NCBI GenBank assembly: GCA_024275485.1 | Contig: JAJRZA010000050.1 | Coordinates: 29,914-93,913 of the forward strand | Length of the DNA: 64,000 nucleotides | Direction: 5' to 3' | Origin: Candidatus Krumholzibacteriota bacterium | GTDB taxonomy: Bacteria; Krumholzibacteriota; Krumholzibacteriia; LZORAL124-64-63 | Shown here: positions 16,769-25,893 of the stretch, piece by piece | Numbering within the stretch: the first letter of the stretch is position 1 | Layout: each line of letters opens with the position of its first letter | Notes under the pieces: generated by a model | The model's input: the letters and a program-made list of their open reading frames with translations, nothing else | What the model was told of the DNA's origin: nothing | Database searches by the model: none | Translations under genes and position numbers: made by a program

Positions 16769-17659
16769 ATGTTTCGGAAACTAACTATTATCTGCATTCT
16801 GGCGGCGCTTGGCCTCAACAGCAGCACCGCACTGGCGGTTTTTGAGGATATTGCCGTCAGTCCGCGTGCGCGGGCCATGGGCGAAGCCGGTTCTGCCGTC
16901 GTCGATGGTGCTTACGCCACCTACCTGAACCCGGCGCACCTGGGTTTGACCACCACGGGTTCCATCGCCGCAAGCTATGTGAAACCCTTCCAGCTGACTT
17001 TCAACGACTACTACCACCTGGGGGCAGCCGTGCCCATCAGTCCCGGCAACGGGGCTTTCGGCATCAGCCTGACCCAGTTCAAGGTGGAGCACGAGAATGT
17101 CAAATTGCTGGAAGAAAACCGTATCAGTTTGGGTTATGGAAGAGCCCTGTACAGTGACATGCACTCCCAGGTCGATCTGGGAGCTTCGGTCAACATGTAC
17201 CACCTGAAATTCGGCGAGACCACTTCGGGTCTCGACCCGGGCAATGATTCCGCCCTGGGTATTGATCTAGGCCTTTTGGTGACGGTTCACAAGCGCACCA
17301 GGTTGGGTGTGATGGTCAAGAACCTGAATAATCCCCAGATCGGTATCGACCAAGAAGAACTCGCCCATCGTGTGATTGGGGGCGTCAGCTACGAACCCTA
17401 TGATGGCGTGATCACCACTTTTGAAATCGACAGCGAGCTCGGTCAGGATGTTCAGTACCGGGGTGGTGTCGAATTCTATGCGGCCCAGGGTTTTGCCCTG
17501 CGAGCCGGTATCGTCACCAAGCCCAACAAACTGACCGCGGGCTTTGGTTACACCCTGGATCGTTTCTCCCTGAACTATGGTTTTTCCACCGGCGGCGGGA
17601 CCTTGGATAGCACTCACCAGTTCGGGCTGAACATTGCCTGGGGCGGTGAGACACAGTGA
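16769..17659 (+). CDS. PorV/PorQ-family outer-membrane barrel protein
   Basis: Protein of 296 aa with a cleavable signal peptide (ending STALA-VFED). It has the family opening ARAMGEAGSAVVDGAYATYLNPAHLG, seen in PorV/PorQ-type and related FadL-like barrels. The rest is alternating beta-strand sequence ending in a strand. PorV-like proteins assist type IX secretion or act as outer-membrane barrels; which applies here is open. It lies 12 bp after the lamin-tail gene and overlaps the next gene. Confidence 0.78.
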   Translation: MFRKLTIICILAALGLNSSTALAVFEDIAVSPRARAMGEAGSAVVDGAYATYLNPAHLGLTTTGSIAASYVKPFQLTFNDYYHLGAAVPISPGNGAFGISLTQFKVEHENVKLLEENRISLGYGRALYSDMHSQVDLGASVNMYHLKFGETTSGLDPGNDSALGIDLGLLVTVHKRTRLGVMVKNLNNPQIGIDQEELAHRVIGGVSYEPYDGVITTFEIDSELGQDVQYRGGVEFYAAQGFALRAGIVTKPNKLTAGFGYTLDRFSLNYGFSTGGGTLDSTHQFGLNIAWGGETQ

Positions 17660-20232
17660 GAAAAAACAATCACAGCAGCGGAGAAATCCGCCTGCGCGGG
17701 CTGCTGACCATGGGCTTTGTGCTCGTGGTGGCGCTGTCTGGTTTGCTGGCTTTGCCCAGCTTGCCCGGTGGCGGGGCAGCTTGGGCCGCGCAGGGTGGCA
17801 GTCCTCCCGTGGATTTGAATTCGGCCTCCCTGGAAGAGGTGATGACCCTGCCCATCAGCGAAGAAGTGGCGCGCAACATCGTTCACTTCCGCACCTATAT
17901 TCGTTTCTTCAGCAACGTTTACGAGCTGAGGGATGTCGATGGCGTCACGGTGGAGGTATTGAATACCCTCAAGCCCCTGGTGTCGACCATGCCACCACCT
18001 GACCAGGACGCTTCCATCGCCCGCCTGAGTGCAAGCTACCGCCAGGTGCAGCGCTATCTTGGGCAGGAAGGATCCAACGAGGGATTGGCTGATGAGTATC
18101 TGGACCGCATGCGTAGCCCGGGCAACGTCAACAACATGGACCTCTACGACCTGATGTCGTATCAAAATGTCTCGCCGGTGGATGCAACCAATATCCTAAA
18201 GGCTCGAGATCGACTTGGTCGTTTCGATAGCGCCCGCCAGCTCAGGCGCAGCGAAGGTTTGCGCTACTGGGCATTCCGCAACATGCGCGACTTCGTGGTT
18301 TATGACGATGAGGAGGTCCACAGCGAGAAATCCAGCAACGTCAAAGGTTATTACCAAATCCGCTACCACGAAACTCCATTCAGCAACGATGACGACGAAC
18401 TGGGAAAATTTGCCACCGGTGTGCCGCGAGGGCGTTTTGCCGTGGGGGATTATTATCTCTTCAAACCCGGCCTGCTGAATAAAATTCGCTTCCACACCAA
18501 AGAGGGTGTGGTGGGTGGTCTGCTGACCAACCGCGAATTTGGTGAAAAAAACTGGGATGAAACGGTCAAGGGATTTGTCGGCATTACCAACCTGCGCAAC
18601 GAAAACGGCGGGATCAAGGGCATGTACTTCGGCAACTACCGCGTGGCTTTCGGTCTGGGTCTGGTTATGGACAACACCGATTACATCCACTACCGCAAAA
18701 CCGGTTTCGGATTCAACAAACGGCTGCTCGGCGTGCACGGCGATTTGAGTCGCAGTCACGAATACGCCCTGACCGGAGCCGCCATCGAAGGCTGGCTGGG
18801 CCCGGTGAACGCAACCTTCTTTGCCTCCAGTGGCAAGAAGGACGGTATCATGAATCCTGACGGAACCATCAACCGTTATGTCAACATGCAGCCCCGACCC
18901 AATGCCGACTGGCTGATTGAGCGCACCGTCGATATTGGGGAACCGGATGAAAGGCCCACTGACCTGCGCCGCGACGCCTTCAGCGAAAGTCTCATCGGCG
19001 GCAACGTCAAACTGATGCTCGCTCCCGGAACCTTCATCGGTTTGACCGGCTACGAGGCCCGTTACGACAAGGCCTGGCGCGCCGACGAAACCACGCTGGT
19101 TATGGCGTCGAACCTGGACCTTCTCGAAGCCCGGGACAGCGAAATCTGGAACTCCTACACCAGCAGCTTCGAAAACGAAGACGGCACGGTGGACGAGTAC
19201 AAGTGGCGTCGCGTGATGGGTGCCGAAGCCCAGGCTGTTTTCAATAACGTTTCAATTCAGGGGGAGTACGCTTTCCTCCAGGATCCTCGCAACAAGTTTT
19301 TCACCACCAGGAACCCCGATGCCTACCTCATCAACGCTTTCAGCCAATGGAACAATCTGCACCTGCTGGCGATCTACCGCGATTATGATGTTGGCTTCGA
19401 CAACCCGTACAACCGGGCCTTCAGCAACGACAACCGTTATGAAATGACGTTGCTGGATGCGCCTTATCGTTTGAACGACGATTTGTACACCTGGGTGGAA
19501 ACCAATACGCCCGCGCCCAAACCCGAAAAGGGTATTTTTCTGGAGGCGCGTTACAGGATCAGTAGCAAGCTGATTCTCAGCGGGCTGCAATTCGACCAAT
19601 GGACCCGCAAGGCCGATGGTGCCGATCTGATGCGATACACCATCAAGGGCGAATACCAGCCCAAGTTCAATCTGCGTTTCCGAGTGCGGCACCGTTTCAG
19701 CAGCCGCACTGAAAACAACCCGGATGATGTGAGAACATTCAAAAACTGGGAAACGCGCTGGCAAATGATTGCCCTGTTGAGCAATTACAACCGGTTGGGC
19801 TTCACCTACATGACCAGCAACGTGATGTTCCCGCCCCGGCCCCGTCTGGGGGGAACCCCCGTTCCTGGTGGCCTTCCTGCCGTGGGAACAGCCGGCAGTC
19901 CAGCCAGCGCTTTTGAGGTCCGCTACGAGCACAACATCACGCCGGGACTGAAATTCACCTTTGCTTCGTCGGTCTATGACGGGTTCCTCTGGAACTTTGA
20001 AGGCAACGAATTCGTGCTGCTGGATGGCAACGGATTCCGCAACTGGTTCAAGATTGAGAGCCGCGTTTCCGAACGCCTGCTTTTTCAACTGAAGATCACG
20101 CGCGATCACAACCTGCCCAAAACCTATGTGGATGTGCGTCGGTTCGGCGAACCTTCGGGACTCGACCCCGACGCCAGCTACGTACCCCAGGATGACACCA
20201 TTGTCCGTCTGCAGATGGATTACACGTTCTGA
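17656..20232 (+). CDS. Helix-hairpin-helix domain plus outer-membrane beta-barrel protein
   Basis: Protein of 858 aa starting at GTG 17656, which overlaps the previous stop. A signal or anchor segment covers residues 16-45. Two ComEA-like helix-hairpin-helix units follow: VDLNSASLEEVMTLP...ISEEVARNIVHFRTYI (about residues 52-110) and NNMDLYDLMSYQNVSPVDATNILKARDRLG (about 156-215). The remaining 600 or so residues are beta-rich with amphipathic strands and a C-terminal strand ending in MDYTF, as in an outer-membrane barrel. HhH domains normally bind DNA without sequence specificity, so a surface or periplasmic DNA-handling role is plausible but unproven. Confidence 0.75.
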   Translation: MRKNNHSSGEIRLRGLLTMGFVLVVALSGLLALPSLPGGGAAWAAQGGSPPVDLNSASLEEVMTLPISEEVARNIVHFRTYIRFFSNVYELRDVDGVTVEVLNTLKPLVSTMPPPDQDASIARLSASYRQVQRYLGQEGSNEGLADEYLDRMRSPGNVNNMDLYDLMSYQNVSPVDATNILKARDRLGRFDSARQLRRSEGLRYWAFRNMRDFVVYDDEEVHSEKSSNVKGYYQIRYHETPFSNDDDELGKFATGVPRGRFAVGDYYLFKPGLLNKIRFHTKEGVVGGLLTNREFGEKNWDETVKGFVGITNLRNENGGIKGMYFGNYRVAFGLGLVMDNTDYIHYRKTGFGFNKRLLGVHGDLSRSHEYALTGAAIEGWLGPVNATFFASSGKKDGIMNPDGTINRYVNMQPRPNADWLIERTVDIGEPDERPTDLRRDAFSESLIGGNVKLMLAPGTFIGLTGYEARYDKAWRADETTLVMASNLDLLEARDSEIWNSYTSSFENEDGTVDEYKWRRVMGAEAQAVFNNVSIQGEYAFLQDPRNKFFTTRNPDAYLINAFSQWNNLHLLAIYRDYDVGFDNPYNRAFSNDNRYEMTLLDAPYRLNDDLYTWVETNTPAPKPEKGIFLEARYRISSKLILSGLQFDQWTRKADGADLMRYTIKGEYQPKFNLRFRVRHRFSSRTENNPDDVRTFKNWETRWQMIALLSNYNRLGFTYMTSNVMFPPRPRLGGTPVPGGLPAVGTAGSPASAFEVRYEHNITPGLKFTFASSVYDGFLWNFEGNEFVLLDGNGFRNWFKIESRVSERLLFQLKITRDHNLPKTYVDVRRFGEPSGLDPDASYVPQDDTIVRLQMDYTF

Positions 20233-20254
20233 TAGATCCGAGGAGTTTGGAGAG

Positions 20255-21595
20255 ATGCGTAAAAGAATTTCAATCAAAGCAATGACCGGAGCCATGGCTG
20301 CTCTGGCATTGTTCGGTCTACTGGTGAGCGCCGTGCCCGCAGGTGCGGTTCCCCAAATAATGGCTGAATACGGTGATCAAATGGCCTGGCGTGGCGCCGA
20401 CATCAATGCCATGGGTGGAACCGGTGTGGCCCTTTATCGGGGTGCCATATCCAATATCTACAACCCAGCCATGCTGACGGGCGGCCCCAGTGATGGGCGT
20501 CTGGATATCAGTTTGTCCATGGACCAGGAGCACGAAGACCGCTTTCAGCCCCTGTTTGATTCCTTCCAGAGTTGGGTGGCCGACGCAGCCATCGCCAGCA
20601 ATCGCAACCATTACTGGCAGACGGGTTTCGGTATTGCCGGCGCGCCCCTGGGTGGGGAAACTCCCATCCGTGTGGGTCTGTCCCTGGTGGACCGCTACCC
20701 CTTCCAGTACAATTTCGATGAGGAACTGCGCAATCCCAGCCCGTTCAATCCTGGTGACGACGAGCCCGCCCGCGACCAGATCATCGAAATGCGCCAACGG
20801 GAAGTTCGCGGTACCCTGCGCACCCTCTCTTTGGGTGTGGGTGCCGATGTTGACGATGAAATCGCCATCGGAATGGCCCTGCACTATGCCTTCGGCAGCC
20901 GGGAAGAAACCAACACCGTGCGCGACTACGTGACCGAGGCCAACAGCTACCACAACGTCACCAAATATGACATGAACGGAGTCAATTTCTCCCTGGGCGT
21001 GCGTGGCAAGATAAGTGAACGGGTGGAGTTGGGCCTGGCCTATGAAAGCCAGCTCGCCACCACCGGTGACTACAGCGAATCCCTTTACGATCCCAGCCTC
21101 ACCGCCGCGGATGAGACCACATGGGGCGGCTACTTGCGCTATCCCAACATATATCGGGCAGGCCTGACATTCATGCCGCAGACCGATCCTCGCACCATCT
21201 TCACGGTGGAGATGGAGTATTCGGCCTGGAGCGAGCTTGCGGACAGCGAAAATCCAGGGTACGATAACCCGCAAAACCTGCAGGATACCATGGATGTGCG
21301 CATTGGCCTGGAGCATCGTTTCTACAACGGTCTTCCCCTTCGTTTCGGGTTCCGTCATTACGACAGCTACGCCGATGCCGAAGCCTCCGCATCGGTATTT
21401 TCAGCCGGCACCGCTTTTGCCATTGGGCGGGGTGAGTTGGCGGTGTCCATGGAGTTGAGCAAGCTCACCTCCATACAGTCCCACCAGTTCCCGTACCCGG
21501 ACAATTACTTCGGCGACAATTTCACGTCCGATCCCGATGCCAGGGTAGAGGACACGAGATTCCGGATCGGTGTGGGCTACACGCAGAACTTTTAG
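20255..21595 (+). CDS. FadL/OMPP1-like outer-membrane transport protein
   Basis: Protein of 446 aa. The signal peptide is AALALFGLLVSAVPAGA. The mature N-terminus (GTGVALYRGAISNIYNPAML) has the NPA motif shared by FadL/OMPP1 and PorV-like barrels. It is beta-strand rich to the C-terminal phenylalanine (GVGYTQNF), a usual barrel-insertion signal. ATG 20255 is 23 bp after the HhH gene. It probably forms a channel or transporter in the outer membrane; the substrate is unknown. Confidence 0.75.
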   Translation: MRKRISIKAMTGAMAALALFGLLVSAVPAGAVPQIMAEYGDQMAWRGADINAMGGTGVALYRGAISNIYNPAMLTGGPSDGRLDISLSMDQEHEDRFQPLFDSFQSWVADAAIASNRNHYWQTGFGIAGAPLGGETPIRVGLSLVDRYPFQYNFDEELRNPSPFNPGDDEPARDQIIEMRQREVRGTLRTLSLGVGADVDDEIAIGMALHYAFGSREETNTVRDYVTEANSYHNVTKYDMNGVNFSLGVRGKISERVELGLAYESQLATTGDYSESLYDPSLTAADETTWGGYLRYPNIYRAGLTFMPQTDPRTIFTVEMEYSAWSELADSENPGYDNPQNLQDTMDVRIGLEHRFYNGLPLRFGFRHYDSYADAEASASVFSAGTAFAIGRGELAVSMELSKLTSIQSHQFPYPDNYFGDNFTSDPDARVEDTRFRIGVGYTQNF

Positions 21596-21635
21596 GAGTT
21601 GAGAGCTGTTGAAAGCAGCTGAAAGCGAGAATGAG

Positions 21636-23354
21636 ATGAGCATCAAACGCGGCACGATTTTTGGTTTCCTGCTGCTTTCCCTATGGATGTTGGCCGGCGT
21701 TGCCGGTGCGGCCGATGACAAGAATGACGGCATCTTGCGGCTAAACCTCATATGGACCAATGATCTGCACGGGCACATCGCCCCGGAACCTGCCCGCTTC
21801 ATGAACCCCGAATTCCCGCCGCCACTGGGTGGCGGCGCTTCGGCGGCTCGTTACATCAAGGAAATCCGCGCCAGGGCCGAGGCCAACGGCGAAGCTTTCC
21901 TTCTGGTTGATGTGGGTGACATGTTCCAGGGCACACCTATAGGATCGAAGACCAAGGGCACTGCGGTCATCGAATATTTCAACGCCATTGGTTACGATTT
22001 TGCCGTTCCCGGCAACCATGATTTCGACATGGGTAGGGAGAACACCGAGCGTCTGGCCCGCATGTCCAACTTTCCCTGGGTCTGTTGCAATCTGGCGGAG
22101 ACCGAAACCGGCGAATTGGTTGATTGGGTTTTGCCGGACCTGATGCTCGATATGCAGGGCATCAAGATCGGAGTGGTGGGCATCATCACTCCATCCACCA
22201 AGACCATGAGTTTTCCCAAGAACGTCAATGGTTTGGACTTTATGAATATGCCCGAGCAGATTTCGGAACGCCGGGATATTCTACTCAGCGATGGCGCTGA
22301 TTTGATCTTTCTGGCCATCCACGAGGGTTTGCCCTACGACCCGGACAGAGGCTGGAAGCGCATTGCAGGTGCCACCGAAACCGAAACCGCCGGGGAGAAC
22401 CAGGGAACCTTCGGCAGCAACTATTCGGCCAATGGCATGAACCTGATGGAGCTGGTGAATGAAGTACCTGGTATCGATTTTGCCGTGGGAGGGCACACGC
22501 ATCGCGGGTATCATCTCCCCTGGATTGATCCGGTCAACCATACCATGTGCTTTGAGAGCTTTGGCAACGGCAGCAGCATCGGGCACGTCATTTTGTTGAT
22601 CGACCGGGAGACCAAATCCCTGGTGGGATACGAAGGGTCTCACGATCGCGGCACTCTCATCACCCTCTTTGAAGATGAAATCTGGCCTGACGAGGAAATT
22701 GCCGAAGTCATTCGTCCTCACCAGGAAAAAGCCCAGGAGGCCATGCGCAAAGTCGTTGGTACTTCGGCTTTCCCCCTGGGACGCGGCGGTCCTGGAGCCA
22801 ATCTGGTGGGCAACCTGGTGACCGACGCCATGGTCGCCTATTTTGAAGCTGATTTCAGTTTCCAGAATATGGGTGGATTGCGGGCCGATTTACCAGGCGG
22901 CGATTTGACCAGCGGCGACATTTTCAGCGTGCTGCCCTTCGGCAACGAACTGGTGGTGGTGGAGATGGACGGCCGCCTGGTGCGCCGGATCATCGAACAA
23001 AAACTCGCTGGCCGCAGTGGCGGTATCTGCACCGGAGGTGCGAAAATCTTTTTCGACAAAACCCGACCCGATTTTGATCGGGTTGTGGAGTTGGAAATTG
23101 CCGGTGAACCCTGGAGTCCGGACCGGATTTACAAAGTGGTCTGCACCAGCTTTCTCATGGAGGGAAACAGCAACCTGGGATTCCTGACTGCCATTAGTCT
23201 GGATAAGGTCATGCCTACCGGTATTATCACTGCCGAGGCGGTGGAGCACTATCTCTCGGAGAATGACCCGGTGCGTCCCAAGGTGGATGATCGCTGGGTT
23301 GAAAAAACAGGGATGGCCCAGAAAGCTTATCTGGGTGTAGAGTATTTGCAGTAA
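21636..23354 (+). CDS. Periplasmic 5'-nucleotidase / metallophosphoesterase (UshA-like)
   Basis: Protein of 572 aa. The signal peptide (FGFLLLSLWMLAGVAGA) is followed by the calcineurin-type metallophosphoesterase: IWTNDLHGHI (D, H ligands), VDVGDMFQGTP, PGNHDFDMG and VGGHTHRG. The C-terminal 5'-nucleotidase substrate domain contains NLVTDAMVAYFEADFSFQNMGGLRADLPGG. It would dephosphorylate nucleotides in the periplasm. ATG 21636 gives a clean signal peptide; an in-frame TTG at 21609 has a better-spaced AGGAG and cannot be excluded. It is last in the envelope cluster. Confidence 0.9.
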   Translation: MSIKRGTIFGFLLLSLWMLAGVAGAADDKNDGILRLNLIWTNDLHGHIAPEPARFMNPEFPPPLGGGASAARYIKEIRARAEANGEAFLLVDVGDMFQGTPIGSKTKGTAVIEYFNAIGYDFAVPGNHDFDMGRENTERLARMSNFPWVCCNLAETETGELVDWVLPDLMLDMQGIKIGVVGIITPSTKTMSFPKNVNGLDFMNMPEQISERRDILLSDGADLIFLAIHEGLPYDPDRGWKRIAGATETETAGENQGTFGSNYSANGMNLMELVNEVPGIDFAVGGHTHRGYHLPWIDPVNHTMCFESFGNGSSIGHVILLIDRETKSLVGYEGSHDRGTLITLFEDEIWPDEEIAEVIRPHQEKAQEAMRKVVGTSAFPLGRGGPGANLVGNLVTDAMVAYFEADFSFQNMGGLRADLPGGDLTSGDIFSVLPFGNELVVVEMDGRLVRRIIEQKLAGRSGGICTGGAKIFFDKTRPDFDRVVELEIAGEPWSPDRIYKVVCTSFLMEGNSNLGFLTAISLDKVMPTGIITAEAVEHYLSENDPVRPKVDDRWVEKTGMAQKAYLGVEYLQ

Positions 23355-23413
23355 TATCTGACAATATTGCAATCTGATGCCGTAAATGCAGTTACAAAAT
23401 AATATTCATGCTT

Positions 23414-23460
23414 AAGCCCGCCTCACAGTGACCGAAACCTTGGTCAGAGGCGGGTTTCTT
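23414..23460 (+). terminator. Terminator of the envelope cluster
   Basis: The 11-nt arms 23414-23424 and 23447-23457 pair with one mismatch, and inner TGACC/GGTCA arms extend the hairpin. TTTCTTT follows. It lies 60 bp after the 5'-nucleotidase stop, so the next gene must start downstream of it. Confidence 0.7.
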
Positions 23461-23589
23461 TGGGGACGGATCCTCAACCGAAAGCCAGTTTCTTCGCCGG
23501 TGGATCTTTTTCATGACAGGATCCACCGGAGGGACAAGGAAGTCCTAGGGCGGCACCAGGATAGTGCCAGAATCAAGGCGGACACGGAA

Positions 23590-24828
23590 GTGAAGATTCT
23601 CAAAAAAGACAAACGCAATGAACAGCTCATTCGGTTCACAACCCATATGAACAAGATGGTGGTTGGTCAACCGGTTGCCATCGACAAACTCACCGATAGT
23701 TTCAGCAGGCTGATCGCCGGGGTTCACGATCCCGAGTCGCCCCTGTTGACAATGATGTTCATGGGACCAACCGGTGTGGGAAAAACCGAAACAGTGCGCG
23801 CTCTGGCCGAAACAATCTTCGGCAACAAGCGGGCCTACACCCGGGTGAACTGTCAGGAATATTCCGCCCATTACAATATCAGCAAACTGCTGGGCTCGCC
23901 TCCCGGCTATGTGGGCGGAGAAATCCGGCCTCTGCTGGCTCAGGAAAATATTGATCGCCACCACCGAAAGGCCCTGGAGAACCAATCGGGTCTGGTGAGT
24001 GAACCGGGAAGCAAGCTGAGCTCAATGTACTCTCCGGAAGCCGAAAAAAATCTTTCCATCATCCTCTTCGACGAAATCGAAAAGGCGCACCCCAAGCTGT
24101 GGAATCTGCTGCTGGGTATGCTGGAAGATGGAACCGTGGTCCTGGGGAACAATGAAGAAGTGGACTTCCGCCAGTCCATCATTATCCTGACGACCAACGT
24201 GGGCAGCGCCGCCATGGGAGCCCACCTGGCGCAGAACAACATTGGCTTCTCCTCGGGCATCAGCGAAGAGACCATGGATCACGACATCGAAGAAGCGGCC
24301 ATGCGCGAGGCCAAAAAAGTATTTCCCTTTGAATTCATCAACCGCTTTGACGACATCATCACCTATCACACTCTCAAGGAAACGCACCTGTACAGCATTC
24401 TGGACATCCTGATCGCCCAAATCCACCACCGTTCACTCATGTGCTCGGAGCCCTTCCTTTTGGAAATCACCCAGGATGCAAAGACCAAACTGGTGAAGGC
24501 AGGCACCGATATTCAATACGGCGCCCGTCCCCTGAAAAGAATTGTGGAGAAGGAAATCGTCACTCCCATTTCCCATTACATTTGCAGCGACCAGATTCGC
24601 AAAGGCGATTTGATCACGGTGGACCTGGAGGAGGGGGAATTCCTGTTCCGCAAGGAAACCGGCGTTACCAGTTGGGAAGAGCTGGAAGGCCTCGGACCAT
24701 TCCCGGAAGCCAAGTGGGCCAAGGAAGATCTGGGGGTCAAGGATGACGGTGGCGAGAAAAAACAGATCGTCGAGGAGATTGTCCAGGTGGTTGCTAACGC
24801 AGGGGCCTTGACCGGGGCAGAGGATTAG
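23590..24828 (+). CDS. AAA+ ATPase of ClpB/ClpA D2 type, single domain
   Basis: Walker A (MGPTGVGKTE), the pore-loop block GSPPGYVGGE, Walker B/DEIEKAH, TTNVGS and the D2-small C-domain (YGARPLKRIVEKEI) identify the second ATPase module of Clp/Hsp100 proteins. No N-domain, middle domain or D1 module precedes it. Protein unfolding or remodelling is expected; there is no ClpP-like partner nearby. The start is uncertain: a longer frame opens at 23428 but begins inside the upstream terminator. GTG 23590 (giving about 412 aa) is my choice, without a strong ribosome site. Confidence 0.8.
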   Translation: MKILKKDKRNEQLIRFTTHMNKMVVGQPVAIDKLTDSFSRLIAGVHDPESPLLTMMFMGPTGVGKTETVRALAETIFGNKRAYTRVNCQEYSAHYNISKLLGSPPGYVGGEIRPLLAQENIDRHHRKALENQSGLVSEPGSKLSSMYSPEAEKNLSIILFDEIEKAHPKLWNLLLGMLEDGTVVLGNNEEVDFRQSIIILTTNVGSAAMGAHLAQNNIGFSSGISEETMDHDIEEAAMREAKKVFPFEFINRFDDIITYHTLKETHLYSILDILIAQIHHRSLMCSEPFLLEITQDAKTKLVKAGTDIQYGARPLKRIVEKEIVTPISHYICSDQIRKGDLITVDLEEGEFLFRKETGVTSWEELEGLGPFPEAKWAKEDLGVKDDGGEKKQIVEEIVQVVANAGALTGAED

Positions 24829-24841
24829 GACCACCTGGTTG

Positions 24842-24873
24842 AAAAAACCCCCCAGCCAAAAAGGCCGGGGTTG
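24842..24873 (-). terminator. Minus-strand terminator after the zinc-ribbon gene
   Basis: GGCC/GGGG-rich arms around an A5 loop (24846-24872) are followed, on the minus strand, by six Ts (24847-24842). It lies about 90 bp beyond the stop of the 24963-25301 gene. Confidence 0.6.
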
Positions 24874-24962
24874 AAAATGGATTCCGCGACAAAACAATTA
24901 TAAAACTTCATTGATCAATCGATTCGCAATGCGATTCGGTAAAGCGTTGGCCTGATGGAATT

Positions 24963-25301
24963 CTAGGGCCAGTACAGAATGCGCCCGCAACTTTCACATT
25001 TCTGAACCCTGTTGGCGTTCGTCTTGCTGACAAACTGAGCAGGAATGTTGGCAAAGCAGCCGGTGCAAAGATTGTTCACAACCGGAACAACCGCATGGCC
25101 AAATTTGTCGGTCAGCCGGCGATACCAGCTCATGTGGCGCGGATCAACTTTTTCCGCCAGTTGATCACGGGCTGTTTTCAAATCATCAATCCCGCCATGC
25201 TTGAAGCCCATACCCTCGAGTTCATCACCCTGGGTTTCCACTTCCTTGAGCATGCCTTCCATATCCTGCAGGGCAACCAGAAGCTGGAGTTGTGGATTCA
25301 T
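24963..25301 (-). CDS. C4-type zinc ribbon domain protein
   Basis: Protein of 112 aa. The N-terminal half is a short coiled-coil-like helix (LVALQDMEGMLKEVETQG...). The C-terminal half is a zinc ribbon with CTGC at about residue 79 and CESC at about residue 101. Related bacterial proteins with this ribbon (zf-RING_7 type) usually carry a 170-residue coiled coil, so this one is short. Its stop is near a strong terminator. It lies 2 bp from the stop of the upstream EIIA gene, so the pair is an operon. Confidence 0.75.
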   Translation of the reverse strand: MNPQLQLLVALQDMEGMLKEVETQGDELEGMGFKHGGIDDLKTARDQLAEKVDPRHMSWYRRLTDKFGHAVVPVVNNLCTGCFANIPAQFVSKTNANRVQKCESCGRILYWP

Positions 25302-25303
25302 GC

Positions 25304-25765
25304 CTACTCCCCTTTCATGGCGGTGCAGAAAGATTCATAGTCTTCGGCGATCATCAGGCTTTCCCGCAAATCAGCATCCTGGATGCGATCGATGAGGGCA
25401 GCCAGGCTTTTGATGTACTGATGGCCGGAGTCCTGGGGTGGTGCGATCAAAACAAAGAAGAGCTTGGTGGGATTACCGTCTTCCGAATCGAAATCCACGC
25501 CTTCAGGGCAGCGGCCAATCAGGATGGTCAGGCGTTGCACCGAGAGGGTACGACCGTGGGGGAAGGCGATGCCGGGGGCCACTGCCGTGCTGCCCAGGTT
25601 TTCCCGGCTCTGCAGCATCTGCATGATGTTGTCGGCGTTGTTGATTTCGGTTCCGCTGATGAGGCCCTTGACCAGTTCGGCCAAAGCGCCATCCTTGTCG
25701 GTGGCCTGAATGTTGGGAAGAAATAGATCGGATGAGGTGTGTTTGAGAACCTCGACAATATCCAT
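25304..25765 (-). CDS. PTS EIIA domain protein (fructose/nitrogen type)
   Basis: Single EIIA domain of 153 aa. The phospho-acceptor is in GIAFPHGRT, preceded by QSRENLGSTAVAP. ATG 25765 has an AGGCGGTG-type site; a longer frame from 25795 lacks domain sequence. With the upstream EIIA at 13018 this makes two regulatory-type EIIA proteins and no permease in the window. Confidence 0.85.
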   Translation of the reverse strand: MDIVEVLKHTSSDLFLPNIQATDKDGALAELVKGLISGTEINNADNIMQMLQSRENLGSTAVAPGIAFPHGRTLSVQRLTILIGRCPEGVDFDSEDGNPTKLFFVLIAPPQDSGHQYIKSLAALIDRIQDADLRESLMIAEDYESFCTAMKGE

Positions 25766-25893
25766 TGCGTTGCACCGCCTTGAGAATGCCACCAAATTGT
25801 GTTAGGACTGATTCAATGAAAAGCTAACCGATCCCTGGACGATCCACAAGTTTCAAAGTGTACGATGGGCCTGGAAAACCGGTTCCAGGAGCG

